The position numbers were made by a program, and so were the translations under genes. Positions 16,761 through 26,050 of a stretch of 64,000 bases of DNA are shown here, piece after piece; the first letter of the stretch is position 1; each line of letters starts with the position of its first letter. Below the pieces are notes generated by a model. The model had not been told where the DNA came from. It searched no databases and saw nothing but the letters and a program-made list of their open reading frames with translations. Source of the DNA: Aciduricibacillus chroicocephali (GTDB lineage Bacteria > Bacillota > Bacilli > Bacillales > Amphibacillaceae); assembly GCF_030762805.1 (NCBI RefSeq), contig NZ_CP129113.1:1502001-1566000 (forward strand), in the 5' to 3' direction.

Positions 16761-17214
16761 GACCGAACCTTCCAAGTATTTCTTCCTGTCGGCCGAACAT
16801 TTTCTTTTCGTCCGATTCATTCATATGATCGTATCCCAAGAGATGCAGGAAGCCATGGACTGCGAGAAAGCCAAGCTCCCTTTCGAAAGAGTGTCCATAT
16901 TCGGAAGCTTGTTCCGAAGTTCTGTCGACTGAAATGATAATATCTCCAAGAATTCTTGGCATATCCACGCCTGTAATCTGCAATTCTTCTTCTCCGGTCT
17001 CTTCAAGAGCGAAAGAAATGACATCAGTAGGCATATCCTTGCCACGATAATCTCGATTGATTTCCCTGATTTCCTCATTATCGACAAATGTAACGGACAG
17101 TTCAGCATCTTCTGGGATATTTTCATCTTGAGCAGCAAATTGCAGCAGTTCCTCAATCAGCTTCTTGTGGGAAGTTTCAATTCTTCCTTGTTCATCGTTG
17201 AAATCTATTTCCAT
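16750..17214 (-). CDS. ybeY: Endoribonuclease YbeY (rRNA maturation)
   Basis: A 154-residue zinc-dependent endoribonuclease involved in 16S rRNA processing and ribosome quality control. The zinc motif [11 protein letters not shown] at 120-130 supplies His120, His124 and His130. The segment [16 protein letters not shown] (56-70) is also characteristic. It follows phoH by 58 bases. In B. subtilis the c-di-AMP phosphodiesterase gene pgpH (yqfF) stands between phoH and ybeY; it is absent here. Confidence 0.97.
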   Translation of the reverse strand: MEIDFNDEQGRIETSHKKLIEELLQFAAQDENIPEDAELSVTFVDNEEIREINRDYRGKDMPTDVISFALEETGEEELQITGVDMPRILGDIIISVDRTSEQASEYGHSFERELGFLAVHGFLHLLGYDHMNESDEKKMFGRQEEILGRFGLER

Positions 17215-17272
17215 TCTTGGTGACTCCTTCTATTATAAGAAAATACGGATTCGCTTTTTTATATTCGACAAC

Positions 17273-18235
17273 CTATTTCCCCTGCTTGTCATAGGCCTCA
17301 ATAATGCGCTGTACGAGCGGATGGCGCACTACGTCCGTCGCATTCATATGGATGAAGGAAATACCCTTCACTTTTCCAAGCATGTCTTCCGCAACTTGCA
17401 AACCAGACTTGACACCTTTTGGCAAATCAACCTGGGTAATATCCCCTGTAACAACCATTTTCGAGCCGAAACCGAGACGTGTCAGGAACATTTTCATCTG
17501 TTCTGGTGTCGTATTCTGGGCTTCATCGAGAATAACAAACGCATCATCCAGAGTACGACCGCGCATATAAGCAAGCGGAGCAATTTCAATTGTCTCCCTT
17601 TCAATCAAGCGCATTGTCTGTTCCACCCCAAGGACATCATGAAGACCATCATATAGAGGACGCAAGTAAGGATCTACCTTCTCCTTAAGGTCACCAGGCA
17701 AGAATCCAAGGCTCTCACCAGCTTCAACTGCTGGTCTTGTTAGTATTATTTTCTTAACCAGACCATTTTTCATCGCATGTACTGCCATGACAACTGCAAG
17801 ATAGGTTTTCCCTGTACCTGCCGGACCAATGCCGAATACCATATCCTTTTCTTTAATTGCAGAAATATATGTTTTTTGTCCAAGTGTTTTTACACGGATT
17901 GGCTTTCCTTTTATATTCTTCAGAAGTTCATCTTCAAACAATGTTTCCAGCTGGCTGATATTGCCGGCCTGAGCAAGATCTACAGCATAGACAACATCTC
18001 TTTCAGAAATCGTCAAGCCGCGGCGAATGACCGAAAGCAGGGCCGCTAAGGTTTCCGCTACGAGTTGGATATCCTCATCATTACCAGAGGCTTGCACTTG
18101 GCCTCCTCTTGTCACGATAGATACATTTAGCTTTTGTTCCATCTGTTTAAGATATTTGTCATTTGTTCCGAACAGCTCCAAAGCCTCTGTCGGACTTGCC
18201 AATTGCAAGTCGATTGCATGTAGTTTATCCGGCAT
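17273..18235 (-). CDS. phoH: PhoH-like ATPase
   Basis: A 320-residue cytosolic ATPase of the PhoH family, probably acting on RNA together with YbeY. An N-terminal KH-like region (about 1-105) precedes the ATPase domain. This has Walker A GPAGTGKT at 137-144 and Walker B VILDEAQN near 228-235, with GDITQVDLP further on. The ATG at 18235 has GGAGA upstream. It sits in the yqfC-yqfD-phoH-ybeY-dgkA unit. A long-standing phosphate-starvation label applies to E. coli; no Pho box was seen here. Confidence 0.95.
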   Translation of the reverse strand: MPDKLHAIDLQLASPTEALELFGTNDKYLKQMEQKLNVSIVTRGGQVQASGNDEDIQLVAETLAALLSVIRRGLTISERDVVYAVDLAQAGNISQLETLFEDELLKNIKGKPIRVKTLGQKTYISAIKEKDMVFGIGPAGTGKTYLAVVMAVHAMKNGLVKKIILTRPAVEAGESLGFLPGDLKEKVDPYLRPLYDGLHDVLGVEQTMRLIERETIEIAPLAYMRGRTLDDAFVILDEAQNTTPEQMKMFLTRLGFGSKMVVTGDITQVDLPKGVKSGLQVAEDMLGKVKGISFIHMNATDVVRHPLVQRIIEAYDKQGK

Positions 18236-18275
18236 AATCAGTCTCCTTGGTCATTTTCAATAGCATTTCCGAACG

Positions 18276-19499
18276 TCATTTCTTAATCGGCTCGGCTAAT
18301 GCAATATTTTCTTCAGCAGTAAGATATAAAGACAGTTTAACTTTACCATTCTCAATTGTTTGATGCAAAACTTTTCCTGCGACAATGCTCGCCTCCGGAC
18401 CAAGCTGCAACTGTAGCTCCTGCTTAGCCTGTTCCAATGCAACAGCTATCGCTTCCTTATGAGTGCGTTTTCTGCTAATCAATTCTTTTTCGCTGAGTGT
18501 ATCCGTCACAAATTGCATTGGCATGTCCCATTTGATAAAACGGATTTTATTCTCCTCATAATCATGCTGGGTATGCTTGTAATCCGTACTGCCAAAACCC
18601 CAGACCGGCAAATGGAAATCGCCAAAACGCATATAGTATTTCTTTTTGCTGTTTCCTGTCAGTGTCTCATATGTTGCATTTAGCGGTACGGTCACTTTTG
18701 TTTCATACCATGTTCGCGCTCTAATATCACCATCCGCTGCTACAATTGTACCCTTTTTCTTCGTTTTTTCTTCATCCTCTTCATCTGATGACTCTTCAAG
18801 ATTTTCTCCGAGTTCCCCAGAAACGAGCAAGTCACCTTTTTCAACATAGTCATCAACTTGCTTCATCGGCCTGCCTTTTGATACATACATTTTTTTGATG
18901 ACGCCATTTTTAGATGCGATGAGATGCCTTGGTTCCTTCGTTTCTTCTTTCGCAACAATCGTTTTCTCAACACCACGTAATTCTAAGGATGTGCCACTTT
19001 TCTTAACACCAATCCAAAGTAGCTGGGGAACGTCCTGCAGCAGCTTGTGCTGTATTGTACTCGGCTCATCGAGGGTGAAGAGCCATGCGCCTGAATGAAT
19101 GCCATATTTCTTTAGTTGTTTTTCGATTTTTACTTCCAACTCATGCGGTACACCACTAACTTCAACCCGCCACAAAATATTAGAAAGAAAGATAATAAGC
19201 AACAGACTTAGAACTGCTGCTGCAAACCATTCTTTTTTACGCAAAAAACCGCGCCAGAGAAAAGGAAGCCCCTTCTTTTCTACAAAACGGATTTTGAAAT
19301 TATAACCCCTGCGCAGTTCTCGAATTGCCGGGATGTGAACTTTTTCAATGCGACCCCGGCATGTATCTGTTCCCGTTTTTCTAATATCCCATGCCGGGAT
19401 GCCTGCCTTGGCACAAGCTTGAAAAAAACGTTCAGGCAATTTTCCTGTAACGACAATTGTCACGTATCCGGTCATGAATGTTCCTTGATGCTTTGCCAT
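18276..19499 (-). CDS. yqfD: Sporulation protein YqfD
   Basis: A 407-residue membrane protein of the YqfD sporulation family. A cytoplasmic N-terminal region of about 90 residues is followed by one clear membrane helix (about 93-112, AVLSLLLIIFLSNILW). A large C-terminal part, outside or in the intermembrane space, carries an acidic/Lys stretch (ESSDEEDEEKTKKK) at about 230-245. Family members are made in the mother cell under sigma-E and are needed for efficient sporulation in some species. The gene follows yqfC by 19 bases, the conserved pair. The exact molecular role is not known. Confidence 0.93.
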   Translation of the reverse strand: MAKHQGTFMTGYVTIVVTGKLPERFFQACAKAGIPAWDIRKTGTDTCRGRIEKVHIPAIRELRRGYNFKIRFVEKKGLPFLWRGFLRKKEWFAAAVLSLLLIIFLSNILWRVEVSGVPHELEVKIEKQLKKYGIHSGAWLFTLDEPSTIQHKLLQDVPQLLWIGVKKSGTSLELRGVEKTIVAKEETKEPRHLIASKNGVIKKMYVSKGRPMKQVDDYVEKGDLLVSGELGENLEESSDEEDEEKTKKKGTIVAADGDIRARTWYETKVTVPLNATYETLTGNSKKKYYMRFGDFHLPVWGFGSTDYKHTQHDYEENKIRFIKWDMPMQFVTDTLSEKELISRKRTHKEAIAVALEQAKQELQLQLGPEASIVAGKVLHQTIENGKVKLSLYLTAEENIALAEPIKK

Positions 19500-19518
19500 G
19501 GCTATTTCAGCCTCCCTC

Positions 19519-19800
19519 CTAATCAGGTATGAATTTCACTTCATCAATATTTCCTTCAAGCAGGATTTCTTCAGGCAGCATCGTTCTTAGCACAAAGGAA
19601 GAACCTTTAATAAGAATATAGCCTTTATTTGCCTTCAGCCGGAGCTCTGTATCGGAGTAGACAGAGAGCCCCTGATGGTTTTCAATGTATGCATGGATCT
19701 GACCAATCATCGTCACCCGTGGCAGCTCCAAAAGGACATCAGAAGGCAATGCCAAATATTTGCTCATCCAGGCACGCATGCGCTGATGCATTTTTTTCAA
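19519..19800 (-). CDS. yqfC: Sporulation protein YqfC (YabP/YqfC family)
   Basis: A 93-residue protein of the YabP/YqfC family, with a beta-rich core (LELPRVTMIGQIHAYIENHQGLSVY) and a basic N-terminus. Family members are mother-cell sporulation proteins. It begins the yqfC-yqfD-phoH unit right after the terminator of the floA operon. Upstream on the minus strand, CATAAATA could serve as a sigma-E -10, but no convincing -35 was found. Confidence 0.92.
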   Translation of the reverse strand: MKKMHQRMRAWMSKYLALPSDVLLELPRVTMIGQIHAYIENHQGLSVYSDTELRLKANKGYILIKGSSFVLRTMLPEEILLEGNIDEVKFIPD

Positions 19801-19852
19801 GATGATGGCCCCCTCTCCTGTTTATATTTATGAAATAAATTGAAAATCAGAA

Positions 19853-19892
19853 CAAAAAAAGGCAGGCAGAACATTCATATGTTCTGCCTGCC
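19853..19892 (-). terminator. Intrinsic terminator of the nfeD-floA-yqfB operon
   Basis: A perfect 14-bp stem (19861-19874 with 19879-19892) and 4-base loop. On the minus strand seven T residues follow. It lies 14 bases past the stop of the last operon gene. Confidence 0.92.
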
Positions 19893-19906
19893 TTCTTGAA
19901 TCCAAT

Positions 19907-20428
19907 TTATTTGTTGCGCATGTTTCTATTTGAAGTATGTGGTTTTAACGCCCGAGGCGGACCAAGTACTTCACTCAGTACAATTCCTTCAGCAAGCTTT
20001 TGCCGATTCAGCTTTTTATGAGCGAAGGAATGCGAAGCTTGATGTTTGTTTGATGCTTGTTTCCGTATAGGAAGTGTTCCGGAACGCTTCGTATTTGCAG
20101 CATTCCGAGCCACTTCCAGCATTTCCTTTGTTTCATTCACTGCACTCTGTGCTGTCTCTTTCACCTGCTTTAATTGTCGGTCGCGCGCAGCTGATTCTTG
20201 GCTTCTTCCATTGCCTGAACGCTGCATACGCCTCAATTCGGGTGTTGCAGGCTTCCTTCTTTGTTCAGGAGCTTTCTGATGTTGCGGTTGTGTACGGTTT
20301 TCGCCTTTTTCCTGATCTGATTGCTGTTTTTTATTCCTGTCCTGAATAAAGGAAACAATCCCACCGATTACAATCAGCACGATAAAGAAATTCGATGCTA
20401 CAAAATCAAACAGTTGCTCAAGCATCAT
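19907..20428 (-). CDS. Membrane-anchored hypothetical protein at the yqfB position
   Basis: A 173-residue protein with one N-terminal membrane helix (about 7-25, FVASNFFIVLIVIGGIVSFI). A very polar, basic and Gln/Arg-rich tail of about 145 residues follows, probably cytoplasmic and largely unstructured. It follows floA by 21 bases and ends at the operon terminator, the slot held by yqfB in the sigma-W yqeZ-yqfA-yqfB operon of B. subtilis. Sequence resemblance to YqfB is not evident to me, so no symbol is given. Association with the flotillin membrane domain is inferred from context only. Confidence 0.75.
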   Translation of the reverse strand: MMLEQLFDFVASNFFIVLIVIGGIVSFIQDRNKKQQSDQEKGENRTQPQHQKAPEQRRKPATPELRRMQRSGNGRSQESAARDRQLKQVKETAQSAVNETKEMLEVARNAANTKRSGTLPIRKQASNKHQASHSFAHKKLNRQKLAEGIVLSEVLGPPRALKPHTSNRNMRNK

Positions 20429-20449
20429 TTCACCTCCCGAATTAGGGAA

Positions 20450-21439
20450 TTACTTTTCTTCATCATGATGAGAGTCATCATTTTTTCCGATTGCACTGCG
20501 CATATTCGTATCAGCATTGATGTTCTGGTAGTTCATGTAATCCATGACACCCATCTTCCCTGATCGCAACGCCTCAGCAAGAGCACGAGGAACTTCAGCC
20601 TCAGCTTTTACTACATCAGCGCGCATTTCCTGTACGCGGGCAACCATTTCCTGCTCCTGTGCAACAGCGGCTGCACGACGCTCTTCAGCTTTCGCTTGAG
20701 CGATGTTCTTGTCTGCTTCTGCCTGATCCGTCTGAAGGATCGCACCGATATTCTTGCCGATATCAACGTCAGCAATATCAATCGATAGGATTTCAAACGC
20801 AGTACCAGCGTCAAGTCCTTTCGCAAGCACTGTATGAGAGATTGCATCTGGATTTTCCAAGATTACTTTATGAGTTTGAGAACTACCAATTGTACTAACT
20901 ACACCTTCACCGACACGAGCGATAACTGTTTCTTCACCAGCACCACCGACAAGGCGGTCGATATTCGCGCGCACAGTAATTCTTGCAAGTGCCTTTACTT
21001 CAATCCCGTCCATAGCGATACCAGCAATAAATGGTGTCTCAATTACTTTCGGGTTAACACTCATCTGAACTGCTTCCAACACATCACGGCCAGCAAGATC
21101 TATTGCAGCCGCACGTTCAAATGATAGTTCAATATTAGCGCGATGAGCCGCGATCAATGCATTGACAACTCTGTCAACATTACCACCTGCAAGATAATGA
21201 CTCTCCAGCTGGTTTGTCGTTACATCCAAACCTGCTTTATACGCTTTGACAAGCGGATTAATAACACGGGACGGGACTACCCTTCTAAGGCGCATCCCAA
21301 CAAGTGTGAACAGACCAACACGGACACCAGCTGCAAGAGCGCTGATCCAGAGTGCGACCGGAACAAACGTAAACAAAACAATAACAGCAATAATGATTAC
21401 TGCAATGATGATAAGTGGCAGCAAACCTTCAAATGTCAT
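20450..21439 (-). CDS. floA: Flotillin-like protein FloA
   Basis: A 329-residue bacterial flotillin that forms membrane microdomains. An N-terminal hydrophobic hairpin (about 5-45) is followed by an SPFH-type domain (about 60-220) and an Ala/Glu-rich helical region (about 230-290) used for oligomerisation. The length is nearly that of B. subtilis FloA/YqfA (331). The start codon overlaps the nfeD stop as ATGA, so the pair is translationally coupled; NfeD proteins are the usual genetic partners of flotillins. Confidence 0.96.
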   Translation of the reverse strand: MTFEGLLPLIIIAVIIIAVIVLFTFVPVALWISALAAGVRVGLFTLVGMRLRRVVPSRVINPLVKAYKAGLDVTTNQLESHYLAGGNVDRVVNALIAAHRANIELSFERAAAIDLAGRDVLEAVQMSVNPKVIETPFIAGIAMDGIEVKALARITVRANIDRLVGGAGEETVIARVGEGVVSTIGSSQTHKVILENPDAISHTVLAKGLDAGTAFEILSIDIADVDIGKNIGAILQTDQAEADKNIAQAKAEERRAAAVAQEQEMVARVQEMRADVVKAEAEVPRALAEALRSGKMGVMDYMNYQNINADTNMRSAIGKNDDSHHDEEK

Positions 21440-22791
21440 TCATTTTCCTCCTTATTATCTTTTATCTCTCTAACTACGACACGGACACCTTCAACTTTGA
21501 CAACTCTTACTTTTGAATTACTGTCAATGAAACCACCTTCAGTTACGACATCAACACGCTCATCGACAATTACTGCGGTTCCTGATGGTCGGAGTGGGGT
21601 CATTGCGTATCCTTCAGCACCAAGCAGACTGCTGCGATCTGTGTTCGATACATAGCCCAGATCTGTCGTCGTCCTGTCCTTCAAGATGATATGCCTGAAC
21701 AGGCCTCGCTCAGCTCCTACATATTTGAACAGAACGATGGCTGCCACAATCGCGACAACAAAAGCGATGCATATGCTCAAAATCATATTGTTCAAACTAT
21801 AGCCAGACATAAGCAGTGATCCGACAATCGATGCAACCCCAAGGGCTCCAATAATACCCCCTGGCACGAAGAACTCGAGTACGATGAGTACAATGCCAAG
21901 TGCCAATAAGACGACCGCTTCCATTCCAGCAAGCCCTGCAATGATATGTCCATAGAAGAATAGAATGAGAGAAACGAGCGCCATTGTTCCTGGAATACCA
22001 AACCCCGGAGAATACAATTCCACAATAAAACCGAGACTTGCTACAGAGAGAAGAATCGGTACAACGACCGGATTTGTCAGGAATCCGGCAAGCTCTTCAG
22101 CAAAACTCGTTTTCGTCTCAACAACTTCTGCTTTCGCTAAGCCAAGATCGTCCAATACACCCGTCCGATGTTTAAAGATTCCTTCTGCATAACCTACTTT
22201 TACAGCTGTCTTCGGGTCAAGTGTCAGAAATTCTCCCTTCGGCGCACCAAGATCCGGCAAATCGATATTTTGATTCGCCATTGCTTCAGCATAAAGCGGA
22301 TCTCTGTTCTTTGACTCTGCAGCACTGCGCATTGCTGCAATCCAAGCAGACTGGGCTTTCTTGTCGGCAGCTGTGCCATCCTGATTAATGACACCGCTTG
22401 CTCCCATTGTCGCGTGCGGAGTCATATAGATCTGATCTGTATTGAGTGCAATATAGGATCCTGCGGAAAGCGCCTGATTTGTGACGAAAGCGGCCGTCGG
22501 AATATCGAGGTTTTGCAGAAGTTTAGCAATTTGGCTGGCAGAATCGACTCTGCCTCCAGGCGTATCAATCTCAAAAATAATTTGATCAGCGCCTTCTTCC
22601 TCGGCTTCTTTTGTTGTCCGTTTCAAAAACGCTTCAAGTCCCCGCTGAACCTCTTTCTCCACCGGAATCACATAGACAAGCTTACCCTGCCCCTCATGAT
22701 TCTTCTGTGCCTCCGCCTTTGGGGAAGATACGAAGAATGCCATTGAGAACAGCAATAGCCCAAGAATGGAAAAAACTATTTTCCTTTGCAG
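21436..22791 (-). CDS. yqeZ: NfeD-family membrane serine protease-like protein (NfeD1b/YqeZ)
   Basis: An approximately 451-residue NfeD1b protein. An N-terminal signal sequence ([19 protein letters not shown]) is followed by a ClpP/SppA-like domain (about 35-215) with the putative catalytic Ser in [10 protein letters not shown]. Four to five membrane helices (about 230-360) and a C-terminal OB-fold (about 375-451) complete it. The best-spaced start appears to be CTG at 22791, six bases after GGGAGGTG. The frame also has GTG at 22800, but that GTG is itself part of the Shine-Dalgarno sequence. It partners floA. In B. subtilis this operon is under sigma-W; no clear sigma-W promoter was found. 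Confidence 0.92.
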   Translation of the reverse strand: MQRKIVFSILGLLLFSMAFFVSSPKAEAQKNHEGQGKLVYVIPVEKEVQRGLEAFLKRTTKEAEEEGADQIIFEIDTPGGRVDSASQIAKLLQNLDIPTAAFVTNQALSAGSYIALNTDQIYMTPHATMGASGVINQDGTAADKKAQSAWIAAMRSAAESKNRDPLYAEAMANQNIDLPDLGAPKGEFLTLDPKTAVKVGYAEGIFKHRTGVLDDLGLAKAEVVETKTSFAEELAGFLTNPVVVPILLSVASLGFIVELYSPGFGIPGTMALVSLILFFYGHIIAGLAGMEAVVLLALGIVLIVLEFFVPGGIIGALGVASIVGSLLMSGYSLNNMILSICIAFVVAIVAAIVLFKYVGAERGLFRHIILKDRTTTDLGYVSNTDRSSLLGAEGYAMTPLRPSGTAVIVDERVDVVTEGGFIDSNSKVRVVKVEGVRVVVREIKDNKEENE

Positions 22792-22900
22792 TACATTCAC
22801 CTCCCTGCCTGTTTATTGATATGTAGTCGGGCACCTAAATCATAACATAGTTTCCAGAAAGACAAACAGAACATTGCCAATTTTGAACGCAAAAAACTCA

Positions 22901-22931
22901 AAAAAACCCTGCCGCAAAAGCGACAGAGTCT
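22901..22931 (-). terminator. Intrinsic terminator after yqeY
   Basis: On the minus strand CTCTGTCGC and GCGGCAGGG pair (with wobble) around TTTT, and six or seven T residues follow. It separates rpsU-yqeY from the nfeD operon. Confidence 0.85.
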
Positions 22932-22940
22932 TTTCGTAGA

Positions 22941-23387
22941 TTATTGCAAATGCTTTTGAACAATTTTATTAATCAATGAGCCATCAGCTTTGCCTTTCAC
23001 TTTCGGCATGACTGCACTCATCACTTTGCCCATGTCTTTTTTGGATGCAGCTTGAACTTCCTGAATGGTCGACTGAATAATATCTTCCAATTCAGCTTCG
23101 GAAAGCTGCGCTGGCATATATGCTTTCAGCACTTCTATCTCAAAGTTCAATTTCTCTACAAGATCATCGCGGCCAGCTTCTTTGAATTCGTGAAGGGAAT
23201 CTTTTCTCTGCTTGAACTCTCGAGTCAATACAGTAAGTTCTTCGTCTTCCGAAAGAGTGTCCTTGCCAAGCTTGATTGCTTCATTTTGCAGCGAAGCCTT
23301 GACCATGCGGATGACACTGAGACGTTCTTTCTCGCGTGCTTTCATGGCAGACTTCATGTCCTGGTTCAATTGTTCCAGTAATGTCAT
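22941..23387 (-). CDS. yqeY: GatB/YqeY domain protein
   Basis: A 148-residue helical protein with the YqeY domain, related to the tRNA-binding tail of GatB amidotransferase subunits. It contains [14 protein letters not shown] and the C-terminal [18 protein letters not shown] typical of the family. A role in tRNA binding or amidation has been proposed but is not proven. It follows rpsU by 15 bases, the conserved rpsU-yqeY pair, and ends at a terminator. Confidence 0.94.
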   Translation of the reverse strand: MTLLEQLNQDMKSAMKAREKERLSVIRMVKASLQNEAIKLGKDTLSEDEELTVLTREFKQRKDSLHEFKEAGRDDLVEKLNFEIEVLKAYMPAQLSEAELEDIIQSTIQEVQAASKKDMGKVMSAVMPKVKGKADGSLINKIVQKHLQ

Positions 23388-23402
23388 ATGCTTTAACCCT
23401 CT

Positions 23403-23579
23403 TTAGTGTTTGCGTTTTCTAGCCGCCTCAGATTTCTTTTTGCGGCGTACACTTGGTTTTTCATAGTGTTCACGCTTACGGTATTCTTGTAGTGTACCAC
23501 TTTTTGACACGCTGCGCTTAAAGCGACGAAGAGCATCCTCAAGAGATTCGTTTTTACGAATACGAGTTGTGTTGGACAT
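23403..23579 (-). CDS. rpsU: 30S ribosomal protein S21
   Basis: A 58-residue basic ribosomal protein S21. The ATG at 23579 has the strong site GGAGGGAGGG upstream and gives the family N-terminus; an upstream in-frame ATG (23624) would add 15 foreign residues. The C-terminal [14 protein letters not shown] is diagnostic. It is the first gene of rpsU-yqeY, with a sigma-A promoter at 23650-23678 and a hairpin at the expected 5' end of the mRNA. In B. subtilis S21 levels influence motility and biofilm development. Confidence 0.97.
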   Translation of the reverse strand: MSNTTRIRKNESLEDALRRFKRSVSKSGTLQEYRKREHYEKPSVRRKKKSEAARKRKH

Positions 23580-23618
23580 GCTATTTCCCTCCCTCCGAAG
23601 CATAAAACATAAATATGC

Positions 23619-23643
23619 AGACATATTTGTCTATCATATGTCT
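23619..23643 (-). repeat. Perfect inverted repeat at the start of the rpsU transcript
   Basis: AGACATAT (23619-23626) and ATATGTCT (23636-23643) are perfect 8-bp arms with a 9-base loop. The expected transcription start for the promoter at 23650-23678 falls at about 23643, so the hairpin would form at the very 5' end of the mRNA or serve as an operator. Confidence 0.55.
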
Positions 23644-23649
23644 TGGATA

Positions 23650-23678
23650 AGTATAATATATGCCATGTTCACGGTCAA
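23650..23678 (-). promoter_or_regulatory. Sigma-A promoter of rpsU-yqeY
   Basis: On the minus strand TTGACC (23673-23678) and TATACT (23650-23655) are 17 bases apart, about 70 bases upstream of the rpsU ATG. Confidence 0.8.
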
Positions 23679-23718
23679 CCGGTTATTTACAATCTCATTA
23701 TAATTCGGGCTAATTTCT

Positions 23719-24387
23719 TCAATAGTCTGAACTGCTTTCAAGACCATTGACTAAAGCAACGCCGCTGCTTGCCCCAAGGCGTGACGCACCGGCTTCAATC
23801 AAGGCTTTGGCATCCTCATAGGTACGGATGCCTCCTGAAGCTTTTACTTGTACTTTGTCAGAGACCGTTGATCGCATCAGTTTGATATCTTCAACTGTTG
23901 CACCGCCGCCTGAAAAACCTGTTGATGTCTTGACGAAATCTGCTCCAGCCTGTTCAGCCAGTTCACAGGCTCGTTTCTTCTCTTCATCTGAAAGTAGTGC
24001 AGTTTCAATAATCACTTTGACAATTGCCCGGTTTTTAGCCGACTCGACAACCATCTGGATATCATCAAGTACGACGGCATCGCGCTTCCCTTTCAATTCT
24101 CCTACATTGATTACCATATCGATCTCTGTTGCACCATCTATAATTGCCTGTTTTGTTTCAAAAGCTTTTGTTCTAGATGAAGAGGTACCAAGAGGGAAGC
24201 CGATTACAGTGCAGACTCCTGTCTCTGTACCTTCAAGCAGACTACTGGCGAATGGTACCCAATAAGGATTTACACAGACTGTTGCAAACCCGTATTCCTT
24301 CGCCTCTGATATTAGAGCCTCAACTTGTTCAAGTGTCGCATCAGGTTTTAGCAATGTATGGTCAATATAACTAGCGAGATTATTCAT
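23719..24387 (-). CDS. deoC: Deoxyribose-phosphate aldolase
   Basis: A 222-residue class I aldolase that splits 2-deoxyribose 5-phosphate into glyceraldehyde 3-phosphate and acetaldehyde in deoxynucleoside catabolism. The Schiff-base lysine is Lys153 in [14 protein letters not shown], Asp90 lies in EIDMVINVG, and Lys182 in VKASGGI is the second active-site lysine. GGAGGAAT precedes the ATG at 24387. It lies three bases after the MFS gene, in one operon with marR. The usual partners (deoR, nupC, pdp) are not nearby; in B. subtilis deoC is elsewhere on the chromosome. Confidence 0.96.
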   Translation of the reverse strand: MNNLASYIDHTLLKPDATLEQVEALISEAKEYGFATVCVNPYWVPFASSLLEGTETGVCTVIGFPLGTSSSRTKAFETKQAIIDGATEIDMVINVGELKGKRDAVVLDDIQMVVESAKNRAIVKVIIETALLSDEEKKRACELAEQAGADFVKTSTGFSGGGATVEDIKLMRSTVSDKVQVKASGGIRTYEDAKALIEAGASRLGASSGVALVNGLESSSDY

Positions 24388-24390
24388 CTA

Positions 24391-25614
24391 TTATTCCTCC
24401 GTTGAAACTGTTTCCTGTATCGTATTATCTTTAGTTCCCACTTGCAACTTTTTACTGTTTTTGCGAACGAGCAAATACAATAAGAGAACGACGATAATCA
24501 AGCCTGATGTGAAGACATATACATTGCTGAAACCGAATCCACCCGCAACGAGACCCAATGTATAGGTTCCGAGTGCGATTCCAGTATCATAGAGAGTATA
24601 AAAAGTCGCAGTTGCATGACCGCTGCGATGCGGGTCTGTAGAATCGACGGCCATCGTCTGAAATCCCGGCAGCAGCGAACCGTACCCTAGACCGGATACA
24701 GCTGCTGCGAGGAGAAGCATGCCTCCTGTCTGTGTAATACTGAGCATATATAGGCTGATAGCGAATAGAATCAGACTAGGTATTATAACAAAGCTCGGTC
24801 CTTTCAAGTCGAACATCTTTCCTGTTATCGGCCTGGTTAGCAGCATAATAGCTGCAAAAACGATAAAGAAGTAGCCAGATACTTTTTCAAGGTGGAGTTG
24901 GTGCGAATAAACTGAGATGAGTGACACAATTCCTGAGTATGCAAAACCGACAAGACCTGACACAGCGGCAATTGGCAAAGCTTTCAGTTCAAAAAGTGAA
25001 TGAACAGAGAACTTCTCTTTCACTGGAGGCAACTCTACCTTAGGAACTCTGACTAGAAACGTAATACAAATGCCAATAATGCCAACGATACCAAGAATGA
25101 GAAACAGCATATGGAATGATACGTATTGCAACAATGTGAGGCCGATAAACGGACCAAGTACCATTGCTACGTTCATTGCCATAGCAAAATAGCCAAGCCC
25201 TTCACCACGGCGGCTCGCCGGTATGACGTCAGCAGCAATTGCACCTGTTGCTGTTGTAGCGATCGCAAACGAAATGCCATGTATAAATCTAAGAACGAGC
25301 AAACTCGTATATTGGTCAAAGAGCAGATAAAGGATCATAGTAGCTGCAAAAAGCAATACAGAGAAGATGAGCATCCGCTTTCGGCCGAACTGTTCTAGAA
25401 GTTTACCTGAAAATGGGCGGAAAATTATTGCTGAAGCCAACATGACCGTTACCATCAATCCGGCTTCTGCTTCATTTTTGTGAAGGAATTCTATTGCATA
25501 GACAGGCAAAGTCGTCAGCAATGTGTAGAAGATGAGAAAAACGATAAAGTGGTTCAAAGATGTAGCAATAAAACTTTTTGTCCAAATCGGTTCTTTTATA
25601 TGTGTTGATTCCAT
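24391..25614 (-). CDS. Major facilitator superfamily transporter
   Basis: A 407-residue MFS permease with about twelve membrane helices. The loop-2 motif GKLLEQFGRKRML (about 70-82) is the MFS signature, and GPFIG in helix 5 suggests a drug/proton antiporter type exporter. It starts five bases before the marR stop and ends three bases before deoC. The MarR-MFS pair recalls ywoH-ywoG of B. subtilis. The substrate is unknown; the deoC link could suggest a nucleoside or pentose, or deoC may only share the promoter. Confidence 0.88.
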   Translation of the reverse strand: MESTHIKEPIWTKSFIATSLNHFIVFLIFYTLLTTLPVYAIEFLHKNEAEAGLMVTVMLASAIIFRPFSGKLLEQFGRKRMLIFSVLLFAATMILYLLFDQYTSLLVLRFIHGISFAIATTATGAIAADVIPASRRGEGLGYFAMAMNVAMVLGPFIGLTLLQYVSFHMLFLILGIVGIIGICITFLVRVPKVELPPVKEKFSVHSLFELKALPIAAVSGLVGFAYSGIVSLISVYSHQLHLEKVSGYFFIVFAAIMLLTRPITGKMFDLKGPSFVIIPSLILFAISLYMLSITQTGGMLLLAAAVSGLGYGSLLPGFQTMAVDSTDPHRSGHATATFYTLYDTGIALGTYTLGLVAGGFGFSNVYVFTSGLIIVVLLLYLLVRKNSKKLQVGTKDNTIQETVSTEE

Positions 25615-25618
25615 AGCA

Positions 25619-26029
25619 TCACACTTCTTTCATTATTTTTTTCATCAGTGCATTCAATGTGTCAATTTCATTATCCGTAAGGTTACCGAGCTGCTCGTTT
25701 TCAAAAGTCCGTATTTTGTTTTGTATAGACGGCATTTTTTCAAGAGCCTCTTCACTTAGACTAATAAGATTCTCCCGTTTATCCTCTCCTTTTGTTCTAA
25801 TGATCCAGCCATTTTCCTCAAGCTTTCGAATCGTGCGGGTTACAGTCGGTCTTTCAACGTTCAAATAATGGCTTATTTCCGTTTGTGACAGCTGTCCCTT
25901 CTTATCCAAACAGTAAAGAATCGTCCACTGAGAACTGAAAAGACCGAATTCCATTAATGTTTCATTCGTCTTTTTGTTCAACAGGCGCACGGTCTGGTTA
26001 AGTAAATGGATTGAATTATCTTTATTCAA
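25619..26029 (-). CDS. MarR-family transcriptional regulator
   Basis: A 136-residue winged helix regulator. The DNA-binding region includes LSQTEISHYLNVERPTVTR (recognition helix about 50-70) and the wing IRTKGEDKRENLISLS. Helical ends form the dimer interface. The start is probably the TTG at 26029, with GAGGTG six bases upstream; a GTG at 26038 has its Shine-Dalgarno site too close. It heads the operon marR-MFS-deoC. Palindromes at 26051-26076 overlapping its promoter suggest autorepression released by a ligand, the common MarR scheme. Confidence 0.92.
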   Translation of the reverse strand: MNKDNSIHLLNQTVRLLNKKTNETLMEFGLFSSQWTILYCLDKKGQLSQTEISHYLNVERPTVTRTIRKLEENGWIIRTKGEDKRENLISLSEEALEKMPSIQNKIRTFENEQLGNLTDNEIDTLNALMKKIMKEV

Positions 26030-26050
26030 AACGTTCACCTCATAAATTAA

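Noticed and set aside
22800-22900. Sigma-W promoter for nfeD-floA
   Set aside because: The B. subtilis operon is sigma-W controlled, but no TGAAAC with a properly spaced CGTA was found; only weak sigma-A-like boxes occur.
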